Assembly (NCBI RefSeq): GCF_000247695.1
Contig: NW_004624742.1
Location: 7,998,942 to 8,062,941, forward strand
Direction of reading: 5' to 3'
From: Heterocephalus glaber
Lineage: Eukaryota; Chordata; Mammalia; Rodentia; Bathyergidae
DNA length: 64,000 nucleotides
Shown here: positions 36,659 to 48,230 of the stretch, piece after piece
Layout: every line of letters begins with the position of its first letter
Numbering within the stretch: the first letter of the stretch is position 1
Made by a program: the position numbers and the translations under genes
Notes under the pieces: model-generated
What the model was told of the DNA's origin: nothing
Databases searched by the model: none
The model's input: only the letters and a program-made list of their open reading frames with translations

Positions 36659-39585
36659 GGACAGTCAATAAATCCTTAGCATTGTTGAAGCACATTAACG
36701 TGTTTCATTCAACAAACATTTCCTGTAGGTTAAGGCAGCCAGGTGGGTACAAAGATGAATCAGACAAGAAACTTACATCATATAGGAGAGATGAGATATG
36801 CTCTTGACAATTTAAGGCCCTACCCTGTGGCTAGGTGAGTGTCAAGGAAGAGGTAATTGGTTGCTTTGGTAATTTATATGGCCCCAGGTTCCAAGACACT
36901 GCAGGATTAAACTTTTCATCTTAACTCTGTGGTGTCAAGTCAGACAAAAGCTGGGAGCTTAAACCAAGACACCTAGCACTCCTGGGAGCACAAGTGCTCC
37001 AGGACACTAGAGGGCAGGTACTCAAAGTGAGTCAGTGCTTGCCTCAAGTGCTACAAAATGGATCTATGCAGTAATACTAGGAAGGGGCCCCTCTCCCTCA
37101 TGCTCTGCTGTCTGTCCTCTGTCCTCCTGCTCTGGACTGCCATACTGGCTCTTTGTGTCTTTGTCTGTGAGGCTCCATCTGCAGACACCGACATGCCTCC
37201 CTCCCTCTTCTGGTCCTTTTGTTCTGCTCCAATGTCACCTTGTCTGGGAGGACTCTCTGGACCCGCCTACTTAAAGTGAAATCAAAGCCCTCAACCTCAC
37301 ACTGCTTCATTTTTTCAAAGTATTTAGCTGTCTGACATGACATTTTAAATGTATTTAACAACGTTTGTTTTTCTTCCAGGATTTTGTCATTCTGACTGCT
37401 TCTCAACCTCGCTTCTTAGAACTATTATATATAGGGGACACATGGGGCCTCTTTGTCCACCTGCACCCTTTCACTGCCTCACCCCTCCGCCTGGCCAGTC
37501 AGTTTCTAGAAAATATCTCAACAAAAGGAAACACAAAAACTAATCTGGCATTTTCAGAAAGGTCTTGACTTTTTAAAAGTTTGGGTTTGTAACAGAACCA
37601 AAACTTTCTTTTCTAAAACTTCCACCACTGGTTCTGTTGGTCTTCTAAGACAAGAGAAGTAAGTTTAAGCCATTTATATTTTTCTCTTGGCAGTCCTTCA
37701 AGTATCTGCTGTCTGTCCTTCCATTCCTTCAGTCTTCTCAAGTTGAGAGTAAATACCTTCAGCCAGGCCTTGTACAGGGTTTTTGGGTCCCTCTTTCTTA
37801 CCTGTCACCGCCTTTCAAATTATGGTGTAAACAGCCCAGAAATGACTGTAGCTCTCTGTACTTTAACAACCCCTTTCCAAGGACACCAGATGCTCTCTGT
37901 ATGTTAGTACATGGCTGAAGCATGCTCTTCACTACCTCTTCATTCACTCAACCCTTCATTCCACAAAATCACTTCTTTTGAGCAGTTATGTGTGTCTGCT
38001 ACTGATTTCCATCCTGCAAGTATAGGAATGAACCCAAGAGATGAAGCCTCTGGCATTATGGAGTTTATATTCCTGTAACTTAGAGGTAGATATTCTAACT
38101 AGAGTTTTGTTTCTTAAACAAAGAGATGATAAATCTCGGAGCTAATGATTTTTCTATGTATGAAATACAGTAAAAATATTTGCAAAGCGATTTATATGTT
38201 TACAATAGAAAAAAGGACACAATTTGGAGAGACCATCTGACTTATATTCTATAAAGGAAAGCAGAAGTAGTTCATATAGTGTGTATGATTGTGTGCACAC
38301 GTGTGGATGTGTGGGGTCACGGCAGGGGAGCTAGGGGAGAGGGCTGACCTACCTGTGCTCTTCGAGGCATGTATATTGTAAATCATCATCATTTTGTGTA
38401 AATCTTGTCCCTTTCCGTCCTTCCCCCTGCTTCTCTTCCCCTTGTAATTTTTATCTCTTAAGCCATTCTATTCTCCTCTAACACTGTAAGTGAGCATACT
38501 TTAAAAAAATTTGGGATAAATTTATAAAGTTTCTCAAAACTTGAATTGGAATTTTATTGATTTGGACTTATAAAATAATTGTGGAGACTTGGCATCTCTA
38601 CAACACCAACTATCTTTTCTGTTTATTCAAATTGTCTTATATGTCATTTATTAGAAAAGTTTACTAAAAGTTTTCTAAGGTCTTGGTTAACTTAATTCTT
38701 AGATACTTAGTTGTTCTCGCTATAGTCAATGTAACTTATTTTTTTTCTGTTAAATCTGTTGGTATGAATATCTCCAATCAAGAGCATTTTATTTCATATT
38801 TTTAGAACTTTTTTACTATACAAAGGCCAGATATTTCAAAATAATAGGAATTGTAAAATAAACAACAAAAAACCCCACATGATTTTACAAAGGAAAACAA
38901 TAGTGCTGGGGAAGCAGCAACATTATTTATATTGAACAAAAGGCTCCATGGTTGACCTATACACTTCCTAATCTACAATTAAAATGTGGTTCCAATGTTT
39001 GCAGAATCCTCACCATGGGTCCCTCACTGGAGGGAGGACAGGAGGGTTCCCAGTGTTCTGGGTGGAAGGGGAAGAGATGCACTGGAGAGGAACACAGTGA
39101 GGCTCAAGCGGGGGTGTGAGTCCTTTGTCTGACCACAATTATAAGACTGAGGGATCTCTAAATCACAGGTCCTGAAGAGAAACACAAGGCCACCCTTATC
39201 ACACCAAATGTATTTAATCTAGATTTTAAACAGAGATATTGAATGATTCACACACAAGGACAACAGAGACTCAATGTACAATAAATTTCACTTGCTTTGC
39301 ATAGAAAAAGCCAGAAACTCTGTCAGGGCTTTGTAATTTTGGGGGAAAGACATATTATTAAATGATCAATAGGTAACAAGATAATATCAACCCATAATGG
39401 TGAGATAAAAGGCAAGGTTCCCCATTCACTGACTCTCATTGGACAGCATCAAATGATCTGAAAACAGTATTTAGACTCCTACTCTTTGTTAAGCCAAAGA
39501 GAGTGAGGTGAAAGGCACTCATACATTATTCCTGGGGACAGGAATTCACAGCACATTAAACTGTCAAGGTGATAGATGACAAGAA

Positions 39586-39666
39586 GTAAAGTTAAAATTA
39601 GAAGAATTAAAGAATTAAAATTAAATTAAATTAAAGAATTAAAGTTAAAATTAGAAGAAGTAAAGA
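39586..39666. repeat. AATTAAA-type minisatellite
   Basis: A tandem array of variants of AAGAATTAAA, AAAATTA and AAATTAAATT, bounded by AGTAAAGTTAAAATTAGAAG at one side and a near-copy, AAGTTAAAATTAGAAGAAGT, at the other. The array is thus a longer duplicated unit with short internal repeats. Confidence 0.8.
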
Positions 39667-39823
39667 TCAAAATTATCACTTTGAATAACCATAACAATAG
39701 TGGTCCTAAGGCATATTTTTGTTCCTAGATGTAACACGGGTCTGAAATAGTGTCTCTTTGACTGCATTTTCCACTGTCTCTCCAGACATGAGGAAGGCTG
39801 CTGTTTAAAATTATTTTCATGGT

Positions 39824-39916
39824 GGGCCAGGGATTTAGCTCAGTGGCACTGTGCCTGCCTTTTTGGTCCCTGGTACCAAAAAAACAAAACAAAGAAAATA
39901 AAAAATAAATAAAGTG
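39824..39916 (+). repeat. ID-type SINE with internal deletion
   Basis: GGGCCAGGGATTTAGCTCAG is joined through a shortened centre (TGTGCCTGCCTTTTTGG) to TCCCTGGTACC. About 20 nt around the B box are missing, so it could not be transcribed normally. Duplication AAATTATTTTCA / AAACTATTTTCA. Confidence 0.85.
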
Positions 39917-40055
39917 AAACTATTTTCACGGGGGTGGGAGGAGAGAAGGGGATGAAAAAAGAATTGAGATGTGTTACGTACATGTACCAACTCCCCACAA
40001 GGAATGTAATCATTATGTACTGCAAACATGTTCTAACAATCATTTTTACAATTCA
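39917..40055 (+). mobile_element. LINE-1 3'UTR fragment, sense
   Basis: GGGGGTGGGAGGAGAGAAGG and CCACAAGGAATGTAATCATT are the reverse complement of the block seen at 23770-24060, so this is the same LINE-1 3'UTR in plus orientation. An ID SINE (39824) abuts it. Confidence 0.6.
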
Positions 40056-40414
40056 AATGATTTTTGTTTCATATCCTCAAAGACCCAAATAGAATGGTGA
40101 TGTGTACTGGGTGTGTAGAAACTTTATACAACATATCAGATGAGGCTGCGGGCTTCATTTTATACTTAACTCATCTGTGCTGCTATTTCATCAGTAATGT
40201 GAATTTCACCTTAAATTAAATAAGAATCTAAGAAAGAATTTCTGGGCCTTCACTTATAAATTCAAGTTTTGGGAAAAAATCTACTGAAAATCCTGTAGAC
40301 ACTATTAAAATGACATCCTCTGAGATCGTTCAGAAATCTGTAACTTTCTACACCTGTAGTTTTCAGCCTACGGCCTGAGAGCATTTTCACCTGAAGGCCT
40401 ACTGCTGAGCGGCT

Positions 40415-40462
40415 GACACTGATATCTCTAAATCAGGGACACTGATGTCTCTAAATCAGGAA
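40415..40462. repeat. Short tandem duplication
   Basis: The unit ACACTGATATCTCTAAATCA is followed by ACACTGATGTCTCTAAATCA, two 24-bp units with one mismatch. Confidence 0.85.
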
Positions 40463-41469
40463 AGAGGAAGAGTGGGCTCAGACGTTCCAAACTTGGGACC
40501 AGTGGCCTTGCTGTCCAGGGCAGCTCCTAGGGAAGACACTTCCGGCCTCCCTAGATCCTTTGTACTGTAAATGGTCTTAACTCATTGAAACCATTCTCTT
40601 ATCACTCCCTCCCCAAGCCCCCATTCAGAAAACAGGAAATGTGTTTCCCGTGTTACAATCGAAAAGCAGGGCCCCTAGGGCTTCCAGGAGGCTTGAGTCT
40701 TTCAATTCCTGTTTCTGGTTTCTAGCTGCTACCTCTGTATTTGGTAACTGCCTGTCTGTGGGCTGCTATGGATTTGGTCATAGGAAGATAACCTAGAGTC
40801 AATGAGCAGTTATCTAAAGCAATCTTATTTTTCCAGGAAGAAACATGTTGACCTTTTAGGATTTGGCTGATTTTATTGAAATTGTTGAGCCTTTGAATAG
40901 TGTTGTTTATAGAACAAAGTGGGATGTTTACACTATGGGTCCTTGAGCATAAATGACTGTGCAGGAATAGGAGATGTACACTATACTCCTACACTTTCTT
41001 GGTTAAGAGCGAATTTATATTTCTTATGTGGACTGATGTAATCTAAAGGATGTTTTTTATGCACGATCTTATTCCATAGCAGCCTTGAAAATAGTGACTT
41101 GCTTAGAAATGAACAAATATTTGTCAGATGAGTAAGACAAGAGCATGGATTCTAATCCTTTTACATCAGAACAAGAAAGAAACCGCATCCTTTTAATAGA
41201 TATTAATCTCTTCCTCCTTCCAGTATTCTTGAAGCTGCATTGTCTTAAAGCTATATGAATATTACCTTTTAGGAGTAAAGAGATAAGCAACTTTACATAC
41301 CATGGAAGAAGTTATTTTCAAAATACTCAAAAAGCTGTTGTTGGCTTACCATTTTATCATCAATGAGTGACTTTCTAACTCTACCGAAGATTTTGTTTTC
41401 TCATGTTTTCAAACCTAGGAATTAACTTGCTATTAAATATAATAAAAAAGAATGACTGTGCTCTCTTCT

Positions 41470-41549
41470 TTTTTTTTGGTACCGAGGATTGAACTCGGGT
41501 CCTTGCACTTGCACAGCAGGTGTCCAAACCACTGAGCTAAATCCCCGGC
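41470..41549 (-). repeat. ID-type SINE
   Basis: TTGGTACCGAGGATTGAACT ... CACTGAGCTAAATCCCCGGC. Flanked by CTGTGCTCTCTTCT on both sides. Confidence 0.92.
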
Positions 41550-42611
41550 TGTGCTCTCTTCTTACAAACAGAAAATCAAGGCATAAAGACATATTTTAGA
41601 TGCTTTAGTATTACTGGAAATGAAAAAGGAATTTGAGCTTCACAGAGAACCCTTTCTTTTTAAAGTTGTCAGTCATTAAGCCAATTTCAGAGGATTATCC
41701 CGGCAGGGATGAAATAAAAGCTTAACTTCCTCCTGTAAGGAATAGTATTTTCATTTGCAATATGGATCCCTGGTGGTTTTACTTTCTTTAATGATTATAT
41801 CGTGTTATTTCTTATTTCTTTTATGCTTACTACAGAAGTTACTGTTTTTTATACTAGGTATATAACATAACTTCTTAAAATCTAATCTGTATTTTAGCAA
41901 ATTGATACTTTTATAACTTTTCATTTTTTCTTTTCATCATTTTGCACTTCTTTTTACAAACCAAACTTTGACCATACAATCTGAAATGGTTCCACAACAT
42001 CACAGTAGTGTGGACAGGAGTAGAAGGCCAGGTTAGAGAATCAGCCTGACAACCCTCTTGGCTTTGGGGCAAGTTACCCAAACTCCCAGATGGTCAAATC
42101 CTTCTCTGAAAAGTGTCTACTTCCACAGGTTTGTTCTGGAAACTAAAGATACATACAGATTCTGGCACAGGTTCTCTTATGCATTACTCAGTGGATGTGC
42201 TAATGGTATTCTCAATAGGACAGTTCCACAGTTCCACAGTGGGAACATTTCACTCATGGCAGGAGCTTAACAGTCCTGACTCCGTCCCCTAAAATGTCAC
42301 TTGGACCCTCTGCCACTATGGTGATCAATGAGAGATTTGTGAAATGATTATACTAAATCTTCCATTTGTGCTGATTTTTTCCTTTCTCCTCTTTTAAAAA
42401 TACGGATATTTTGGTTTTGTATACTCATTCTCTGAGACTTTGCTCAATTATCTCCTCTTGAAGTCCCAGCAGTGGCTGAGATGACAATATAGTATATCTC
42501 AAGAAACCACTTTGGAAACCACTTTCACATTGGAAGGCATCACCTCAGGCTGTGCTGTTTCCTGTTCAGTACCTAGCACCCCACACAGTGACTGATGCCT
42601 GATAGATTGTT

Positions 42612-42823
42612 GGCGCTTGGGGGTTTTGGAGGGTTGGCGCTGGGATTGAACCTAGGGCCTTTGTACTGAGATACATCTTCAGCCCTTTTAAATTTTTTTT
42701 ATTTTGAGACAAAGTCTTGCTAAGTTGCTAAATTGCCCAGGCTGGGCGCGAACACTTAATCCTCCTGCCTCAAGTGTTCTACAGTGCTGGGATTACAGAT
42801 ATATGCCACCATGTCCAGCTAAA
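42612..42823 (-). repeat. B1-dID composite SINE
   Basis: Read on the plus strand: an ID-type unit in antisense (GGCGCTGGGATTGAACCTAG ... GAGATACATCTTCAGCCC) is joined to an antisense B1 unit (TTTTGAGACAAAGTCTTGCT ... CAGTGCTGGGATTACAG). On the minus strand the order is B1 then ID, as in the known B1-dID family. Confidence 0.8.
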
Positions 42824-43369
42824 TTAACCACCAGATTTTAATGGCTTTCTATGTCTTTCTTTTTTCTGTGCTTCATCCTGCCCTGCAACATGTAAACAAT
42901 AAAAACCATCTCTTTCTTGGGTTTGTTAGGCAACTCTGAAGCAGTACTGGGAGCCTTGGCAAAGTCATAACGTCAGATTTACAGCTCTCCTTCTAATCTA
43001 TGTCACCTCCTTCTATTTCCCAAACTGGCCACTCCAAATCTTTGCCTTTACCTTGAGGCCTCTAGTACAATACCTTCCTTGCTGCCATTTCCTGCTACTT
43101 CCTACCCTCCCAATCTCTCAGCAGATGTGTTACTTTCTACATAATAGAGAAACTGGAAACAATAAGGCACAAACTCCCATCTTTCTGTCCACTTCCAAAT
43201 AAAATGCATTTGCACTCATAATTCCCATTCTCATGGAAGATGTCCTCTCCACCTCAGTCCCGGGTGATGCTTTTCTGCCTGGGTCCTGGTCCCAACCCCT
43301 CCTTCCTCCAGAAGATAAGCATTCATTACTAAGTCTGAACCCCTGGTATTATACTCAACTGCTTGCTTA

Positions 43370-43960
43370 GTATCTCAACTTCGATGGTTAACACCTATCT
43401 CAAAAACAACAGGCTCAGAAACAAACTTTTTCCAGGACAGGGATGTAGCTCAATAGTGCCACATCTGCCTGGCAAGCACAAGGGCCTGAGTTCAATTCCT
43501 GGTACCAAAACCCCCCCCAAAAACAAAAAAACAACTTTTTCCAGTTGCTTAGGCCTAAAAACCAGCCCTAAGATCATCTTTGATATCTCTTTTTCTCTCA
43601 TATTTCACAGCACATCTTAGTGGTTTTTCTTTCAACATATGTCTAGAACTACTGTTTTTGACCTGATCCATGCTGTCTGTTTCATCTTCTGCCTGGTTTA
43701 CAGCAATAGTCTTCCAAATAATCACCTGCTTCCTTCCTTACCCTCTATGCTGTATTCTCAACAGTTGGAGAGGTCTTGTTAAAACTTCAGATCATGACAA
43801 CTTTCGGCTCAAAATCATCCAAATGTGTCCTGTCTCACTGAGCATAAAGCCACCTTTTTAGTGGGTGACAAGGTCCTGTGTGAACTGGTACCCACTGTCT
43901 TGTGGGCTGCATCTTTATTCTTTTCCTCATTCACACTGCTCTAGCTCACCGACCCCTGGC
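43370..43960 (+). mobile_element. LINE-2 remnant split by an ID SINE
   Basis: Blocks GCTTAGGCCTAAAAACC, TTTACAGCAATAGTCTTCC, TCTTGTTAAAACTTCAGATC and CTCACTGAGCATAAAGCC match the LINE-2 3' region as I know it, in sense orientation, interrupted by the SINE at 43435. Confidence 0.6.
43435..43535 (+). repeat. ID-type SINE
   Basis: GGACAGGGATGTAGCTCAAT ... CCTGAGTTCAATTCCTGG. It interrupts a LINE-2 remnant. Flanking CAAACTTTTTCCA / CAACTTTTTCCA. Confidence 0.9.
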
Positions 43961-44772
43961 TTCTAATTCTGTAAGTCAGGGAGACCCCTTCTTCAGGCCT
44001 ACAACAGCATCAGGGAGCGTTCCAGGATCGCCTCAACATTCAGATTAAGAGTATCATAAATCCCACATGGCACCAGAATCACTTAGAGATTGGACTGGAG
44101 TTATACTTTGTCAGCAAGGCAGCATCAGGTTTTCCCCTTTGTGAAAGTCTTCACAAATGTCTGTGTTGTGGTCTACACTGCTGCCCACAGTTAGTCTCTT
44201 CCTGAACATATCCTCCCCTTAGCATCTCAAGTACAAGAAAAGATGCAGACTCAGGACCTGCTATGACTTAGGCCTCATGTCCTAAAGGAGCCAATATATT
44301 TGCTAATACAATAGATATACCTTTTATGCATCAAAGCTGCATGCCTAGTTACAAGTGTCACCACAAAGAGAAATCCAATGATTTGGTTTCCTGCCAGGCA
44401 TTTAATTCCCTCCCAGCCCAGCTACAGCTGACCAATGAGCGGTCATTGATACCTTGATCAATGTTGCCTAGTAACACAATTAACATTCTACCTTTTTCAG
44501 ATCTCCAGGGAAACAGATCTAGACAGCTGAAATTCTGTAGAGAAAGTAAAATGCTGCAGAAGTTGAAGGGTCCCATTATCTCTGTCTCTGTGCCCCTTGC
44601 TCTTGCTGATCTTGCTGCCTTGAAGGCTCCTTCCAGGATGCATGGTCTACTCCTGTGTCTCCTTCAATTCCTTGGACACAAGTTACAACGCTTAATGCTC
44701 CCACTGAGACCTCCTACCATCCTTGCATGCTTTTTCTTTTTTTTTCCAGTGCTATCACATTCTAACATATTA

Positions 44773-45215
44773 CAGTAGTTCCCTTTTATTCATGATTTCT
44801 CTTTCTCTGGTTTCAGTTACCCATGGTCAACTGTGGCCTAAAAATATTAAATGGAAAAACTACAGAAAGAAACACTTTATAAATATATAACAAAATATAA
44901 ATTGCATGGCATTCCGAGTACTGTGATGTTAGTCACTTGGTACCCATCTTGGTTATCAGATTGACTGTTGCTGTGTCTCAGTGCTTATGTTCTAATAATC
45001 TTTATTTTGACAATAGCACAAGGGTCATGATATTGGCCATTCAGTTAGTGTTTTCCTTTAGTGAAAAAGTGGAAGCTCTTGACTTAACAAGAAAAGGGAA
45101 AAGTTATATGCTGAGGTTGGTAAGAGTTATGGTAAGAACAAATAAAGAAAAATATACTCTTCCCAGTTTCAGGAATCCACGGAGCATCTTAGAACATATT
45201 CCTGGGGGATTGTTG
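44773..45215 (+). mobile_element. Tigger-type (pogo) DNA transposon, internally deleted
   Basis: It starts CAGTAGTTCCCTTTTATTC and ends GGGGGATTGTTG, an imperfect inverted terminal repeat, flanked by TA on both sides (44771-44772 and 45216-45217). The interior keeps the N-terminal coding part of the transposase in broken frame: VFSFSEKVEALDL and then KGKSYMLRLVRVM, matching the helix-turn-helix start of Tigger transposases. Most of the ORF is missing, so it is a fossil deletion derivative. Confidence 0.75.
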
Positions 45216-45364
45216 TATGGAATTTACTCAGATGGTTCTAATTTAATGACCAAATTCTGTTCCTGTGAACAAGTCATTATGTATATGGTACGTACACTAT
45301 AGTACAGAAGTACAAAAAACCACCTGTCAGGTTCCTAGGTCTTAAATCTGAATGCAGGGGTCTT

Positions 45365-45446
45365 TTTTTTTGGTACCGGGGATAGAACTCTGGTCCTTGC
45401 ACTTTTGAGACAGGTGGCATAACCACTGAGCTAAATCCCCGGGCCC
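45365..45446 (-). repeat. ID-type SINE
   Basis: TTGGTACCGGGGATAGAACT ... CACTGAGCTAAATCCCCGGG. Flanked by TGAATGCAGGGGTCTT on both sides. Confidence 0.94.
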
Positions 45447-45600
45447 GTGAATGCAGGGGTCTTAAGTCTGAACAGCACACCTCCATCGTAAGTCTGAACA
45501 GTTATTAGGCAGGTAGGTTGTTGAACAAGGAATATCTGTAATTGATTTTGCTTAATTTATTCACTCCTTTCTCATGGAATTAAAATTCTATAAAGCTGAA

Positions 45601-45699
45601 GGCCGGGGATTTAGCTCAGTGGTGCTGCTGCCTGCCTCACAAGCATAAGGTCCCGAGTTCGAGTTCAATCCCTGACACACACACACACACACACACACA
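45601..45699 (+). repeat. ID-type SINE with AC tail
   Basis: GGCCGGGGATTTAGCTCAGT ... CCCGAGTTCGAGTTCAATCC, with a 6-nt duplication inside the B box (GAGTTCGAGTTC), then (AC)12. Duplication ATTCTATAAAGCTGA / AAATCTATAAGGCTGA. Confidence 0.9.
45675..45699. repeat. (AC)n microsatellite in an ID SINE tail
   Basis: Twelve AC units directly follow the B-box half of the ID SINE at 45601. The usual A-rich tail has been replaced by an AC tract. Confidence 0.9.
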
Positions 45700-45724
45700 A
45701 AATCTATAAGGCTGAGATTTTATT

Positions 45725-45812
45725 TTATTTATTTTTTCCTTCATTCTTGGTAGACTAGTGCCTGGCACACAGTAAGTTCTTCAGCAAGTTCTTGTTTTAC
45801 TAATGAATGAAC
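45725..45812 (+). mobile_element. LINE-2/MIR-class 3' end
   Basis: TAGTGCCTGGCACACAGTAA followed by TAATGAATGAACA, the common CORE-SINE/LINE-2 3' end. Short and diverged. Confidence 0.5.
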
Positions 45813-45944
45813 ATTGGCTCTTTCTGTCTTTTAGACTCTAGCTTCTCACTGGCATTGTTTTTTGGGTCACAGAAAGGGGATAAAATCTCTAGTTAAATAA
45901 AAGGCAATACTGTATAGTGTTAGGGATTAAGAAGGACTTTGGAT

Positions 45945-46145
45945 CCAAATTGCTGGGTGCGAATAAAGGCTTGCTACTGCCTTGGGAGGTTTTCTTAACC
46001 TCTTTGTGCTTGTGCAGTCTCATTTGTAAATGGGGGTAACCTATATCCTACAGTTGCCATGAGGGAAAAATGAGTTAAATGTGTGTAAGATGTCCAGAGT
46101 ACTGTCTGATACAAGGAAGCACTATGTGTTAACTATGATTAATAT
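45945..46145 (-). repeat. MIR SINE
   Basis: The plus strand shows the antisense core: TTCTTAACCTCTTTGTGCTT, GTCTCATTTGTAAATGGGGG and GAGGGAAAAATGAGTTAAAT. Confidence 0.75.
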
Positions 46146-46978
46146 CAGCTTTAAAAGACCTTTATTTCCATGCCGAACCACTGCTAGCTACTTTTCTCTC
46201 TTCCAACTTCCTCTTCCAGCTGATCTTTTATGAAAGTTGAATCTACCCAACAGCCTCTGCCTCAACTCTTACCCATTTGTCCAATCACTGAAACTAGTAT
46301 TTCAGAGGGCCTACAAGCCAATTTTTTCTGTGATTCACTGAGAACTGTCTGTGGTCATGGACTACCTTTCCTTTGGCTGCTGTCACAGTCTTCCCTCCTG
46401 GTTTCCATGTGTTTTTATGGCTGCTCCTTCCCAGTCTGCCTCAGAAGCTCCCCTTCCTCCTCCATGTACTCTTCAATGTTGTTCCTGCCATCATTTCCCT
46501 CATCACCTTCTCCTTTTGTGGTTTCGCTCACATGGACAGTGCTGAGACTCTTACAAAATAACCCCAAACTGACCTACTGAGAGTTCCCAAAAATGCTGTA
46601 TTCCTTCTCGCATCTGTAACTTGAAGTTTTCTCTTTCTCCTCTTCTGGCACCTTTTCCCACCCCCAGTTCCTATTCCTTGACTGGCTTCAGCTGGTGCTC
46701 CTCCAAGTTTTTAATGTGAAACTTGATCCCAAGTCCAGCCAAGTATCCTTCCTCTGTGCTTCCTTCCTGCTGTGTGGCAGCCTGTATCACGGTGCAACCT
46801 AACTTCTGATTGGTAGTGCATTTAGTTCTCCCCTAGACACAAACTACTTACTGGTGCCTCTGTTCTCAAAGGATGGTGTCTGACACATAGCAGTGTGAAA
46901 CATACACTATTTAGATTCATATACAAACACATAGAATCTCTATGGGACTCAGTATGTGAATACACAGCATATATAGAG

Positions 46979-47163
46979 CCCGCCAAAAAAAAGTGTACAG
47001 TTTGCCATAATAAATGTCTGGAAGCTGATGGCCACCACTTCGAGCACCTCTTGTAATTGTAGAGGCCAAAGGTAACGTTATTAATATCATGATGTCTCAA
47101 TAAATTTAGTATTAAAATATTTATACAAGTTTTTCTTTTCCTGATGTATATTTTCTTGTGTGT
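46979..47163 (+). mobile_element. Mariner-type DNA transposon remnant
   Basis: CTGATGGCCACCACTTCGAG, continuing CACCTCTTGTAA, encodes ADGHHFEHLL-stop, the C-terminus typical of one group of mammalian mariner fossils. A CCGCCAAAAAAAAGTGTAC left edge and ATGTATATTTTCTTGTGTG right edge form an imperfect inverted pair. Internally deleted. Confidence 0.5.
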
Positions 47164-47661
47164 GGACTTCATAGGTTTCAACATGTGACTATATAGCATC
47201 TATACAGAATACATTTTGATTGGGTTACATTTTAATTCAGAATTAAACATTGAGCAAAATAATGATATATGTTACCAAGTATTGATTCTTCCAGAAAACC
47301 TCCCAGGCTTAAGTGCAAGAGGTGAAGAAAAGTGAGGGTTCCATTTTGGCATTAAAAAAGGCATTTTAGATATACATCTGTATTTCACTGTAAAGCCAAC
47401 TTTGAAAGTTGATGGAAGTTATCATTTGAGATTAGTCAACTGCAGTAGGGCTCATTGAAACCTTATAAGTACTATATTTACCTTATTAGGAGACTTTAGC
47501 AAATGTTTCAGGCTCCCTGCCATGATTACAAATGACATATACAAAAAGAGGAGAGCAACTAATATTTACACTGTTGAAAATCACTCAGTGGGCTCTGAAA
47601 GAAGTTTCACTGGTGTGGCGTCTTGCTCTGTCCCTATTTTACTGTGGTTCTAGGCACCAAC

Positions 47662-47799
47662 CTGTAAAGTGCATCCGAACACACCGATCATCAGCATGGC
47701 CACAGAGAGGTAATCCGTAAACACATCCCACCATGGTTTCAGCACCCGGAAGGCAGGCTGCTGCTCAGAGAACTGCCGGAATTCTGTCACCGGAATCAT
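47662..47799 (-). CDS. LRRC8C: LRRC8C first coding exon (residues 1-46)
   Basis: This exon is too short to stand out as an ORF but reads, from ATG 47797-47799, [20 protein letters not shown] and on through [20 protein letters not shown] to FGCTLQ, exactly 46 codons. That is the conserved LRRC8 N-terminus, including the pore-facing amino-terminal segment and transmembrane helix 1 (about residues 23-46). The donor is CAG|GTTGGT (GT at 47660-47661). The acceptor is a pyrimidine tract TCTCTCTTTTCTCAG with AG at 47804-47805, leaving a 4-nt leader AAAC before the ATG (A at -3, favourable Kozak). The phase-0 junction joins directly to VMQDK at 17305, giving 46 + 757 = 803 residues. The exon lies 30.36 kb from the terminal exon. 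The non-coding first exon and promoter must lie beyond position 64000. Confidence 0.96.
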
Positions 47800-48230
47800 G
47801 TTTCTGAGAAAAGAGAGATTACTGGTGAATTAATCTGTCTGTAAGTACACTTCTACCAGCACCTGAAAGGCTGCTTCAACCTTTCAAAAGCACAGATCTG
47901 CAGTCCAGAAGCTGCCAAGGTGCACTAGTGTTGCAGTGAGACACTGAACAAAGCCACTGGCGGAGGAAATGAGGAGACCCACATGAAAAAGGCAGGAACT
48001 TTTACTGAATTATTGTCCAGCAACCAGGCTCCTGTTGTACTCCTGGGGGCCACAGGACTGTGGTCAAGTCCTTGTTATTTCTTGTGCTCTTGTTCATTCA
48101 AATAGAACGCAAAGATGTCAGCAAAAAGCGAGCTCATCCTTTGAAACGTTTTTGCTGTTTCTCTTACCCTCTTGGATTAACAGTTTAAACTATGTTTAAA
48201 TGTCATTCCAGCATTCATTTGTGTTAATGC

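Larger units (their letters stand above)
17306..47661 (-). other. LRRC8C: LRRC8C intron 2
   Basis: The intron is bounded by CAG|GTTGGT at 47661 and TTTCAG|GTC at 17306, giving 30,356 bp in phase 0. I see no internal exon. The contents are a NONO retropseudogene, a 1.9 kb LINE-1 fragment, LINE-1/LINE-2/MIR relics, LTR, Tigger and mariner fossils and many ID/B1 SINEs, each listed separately. Stretches 17.4-18.5 kb, 24.1-24.9 kb, 25.4-26.0 kb, 32.6-33.7 kb, 37.0-39.6 kb and 40.1-41.4 kb show no gene and no repeat that I can name with confidence. Confidence 0.9.

Noticed and set aside
37020..37500. Slightly GC-richer stretch considered as a promoter or CpG island
   Set aside because: CpG dinucleotides are still scarce and no first-exon-like donor stands out.
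44937..45302. A 121-codon plus-strand frame
   Set aside because: It is a frame through a decayed Tigger transposase start and flanking sequence, not a host gene.
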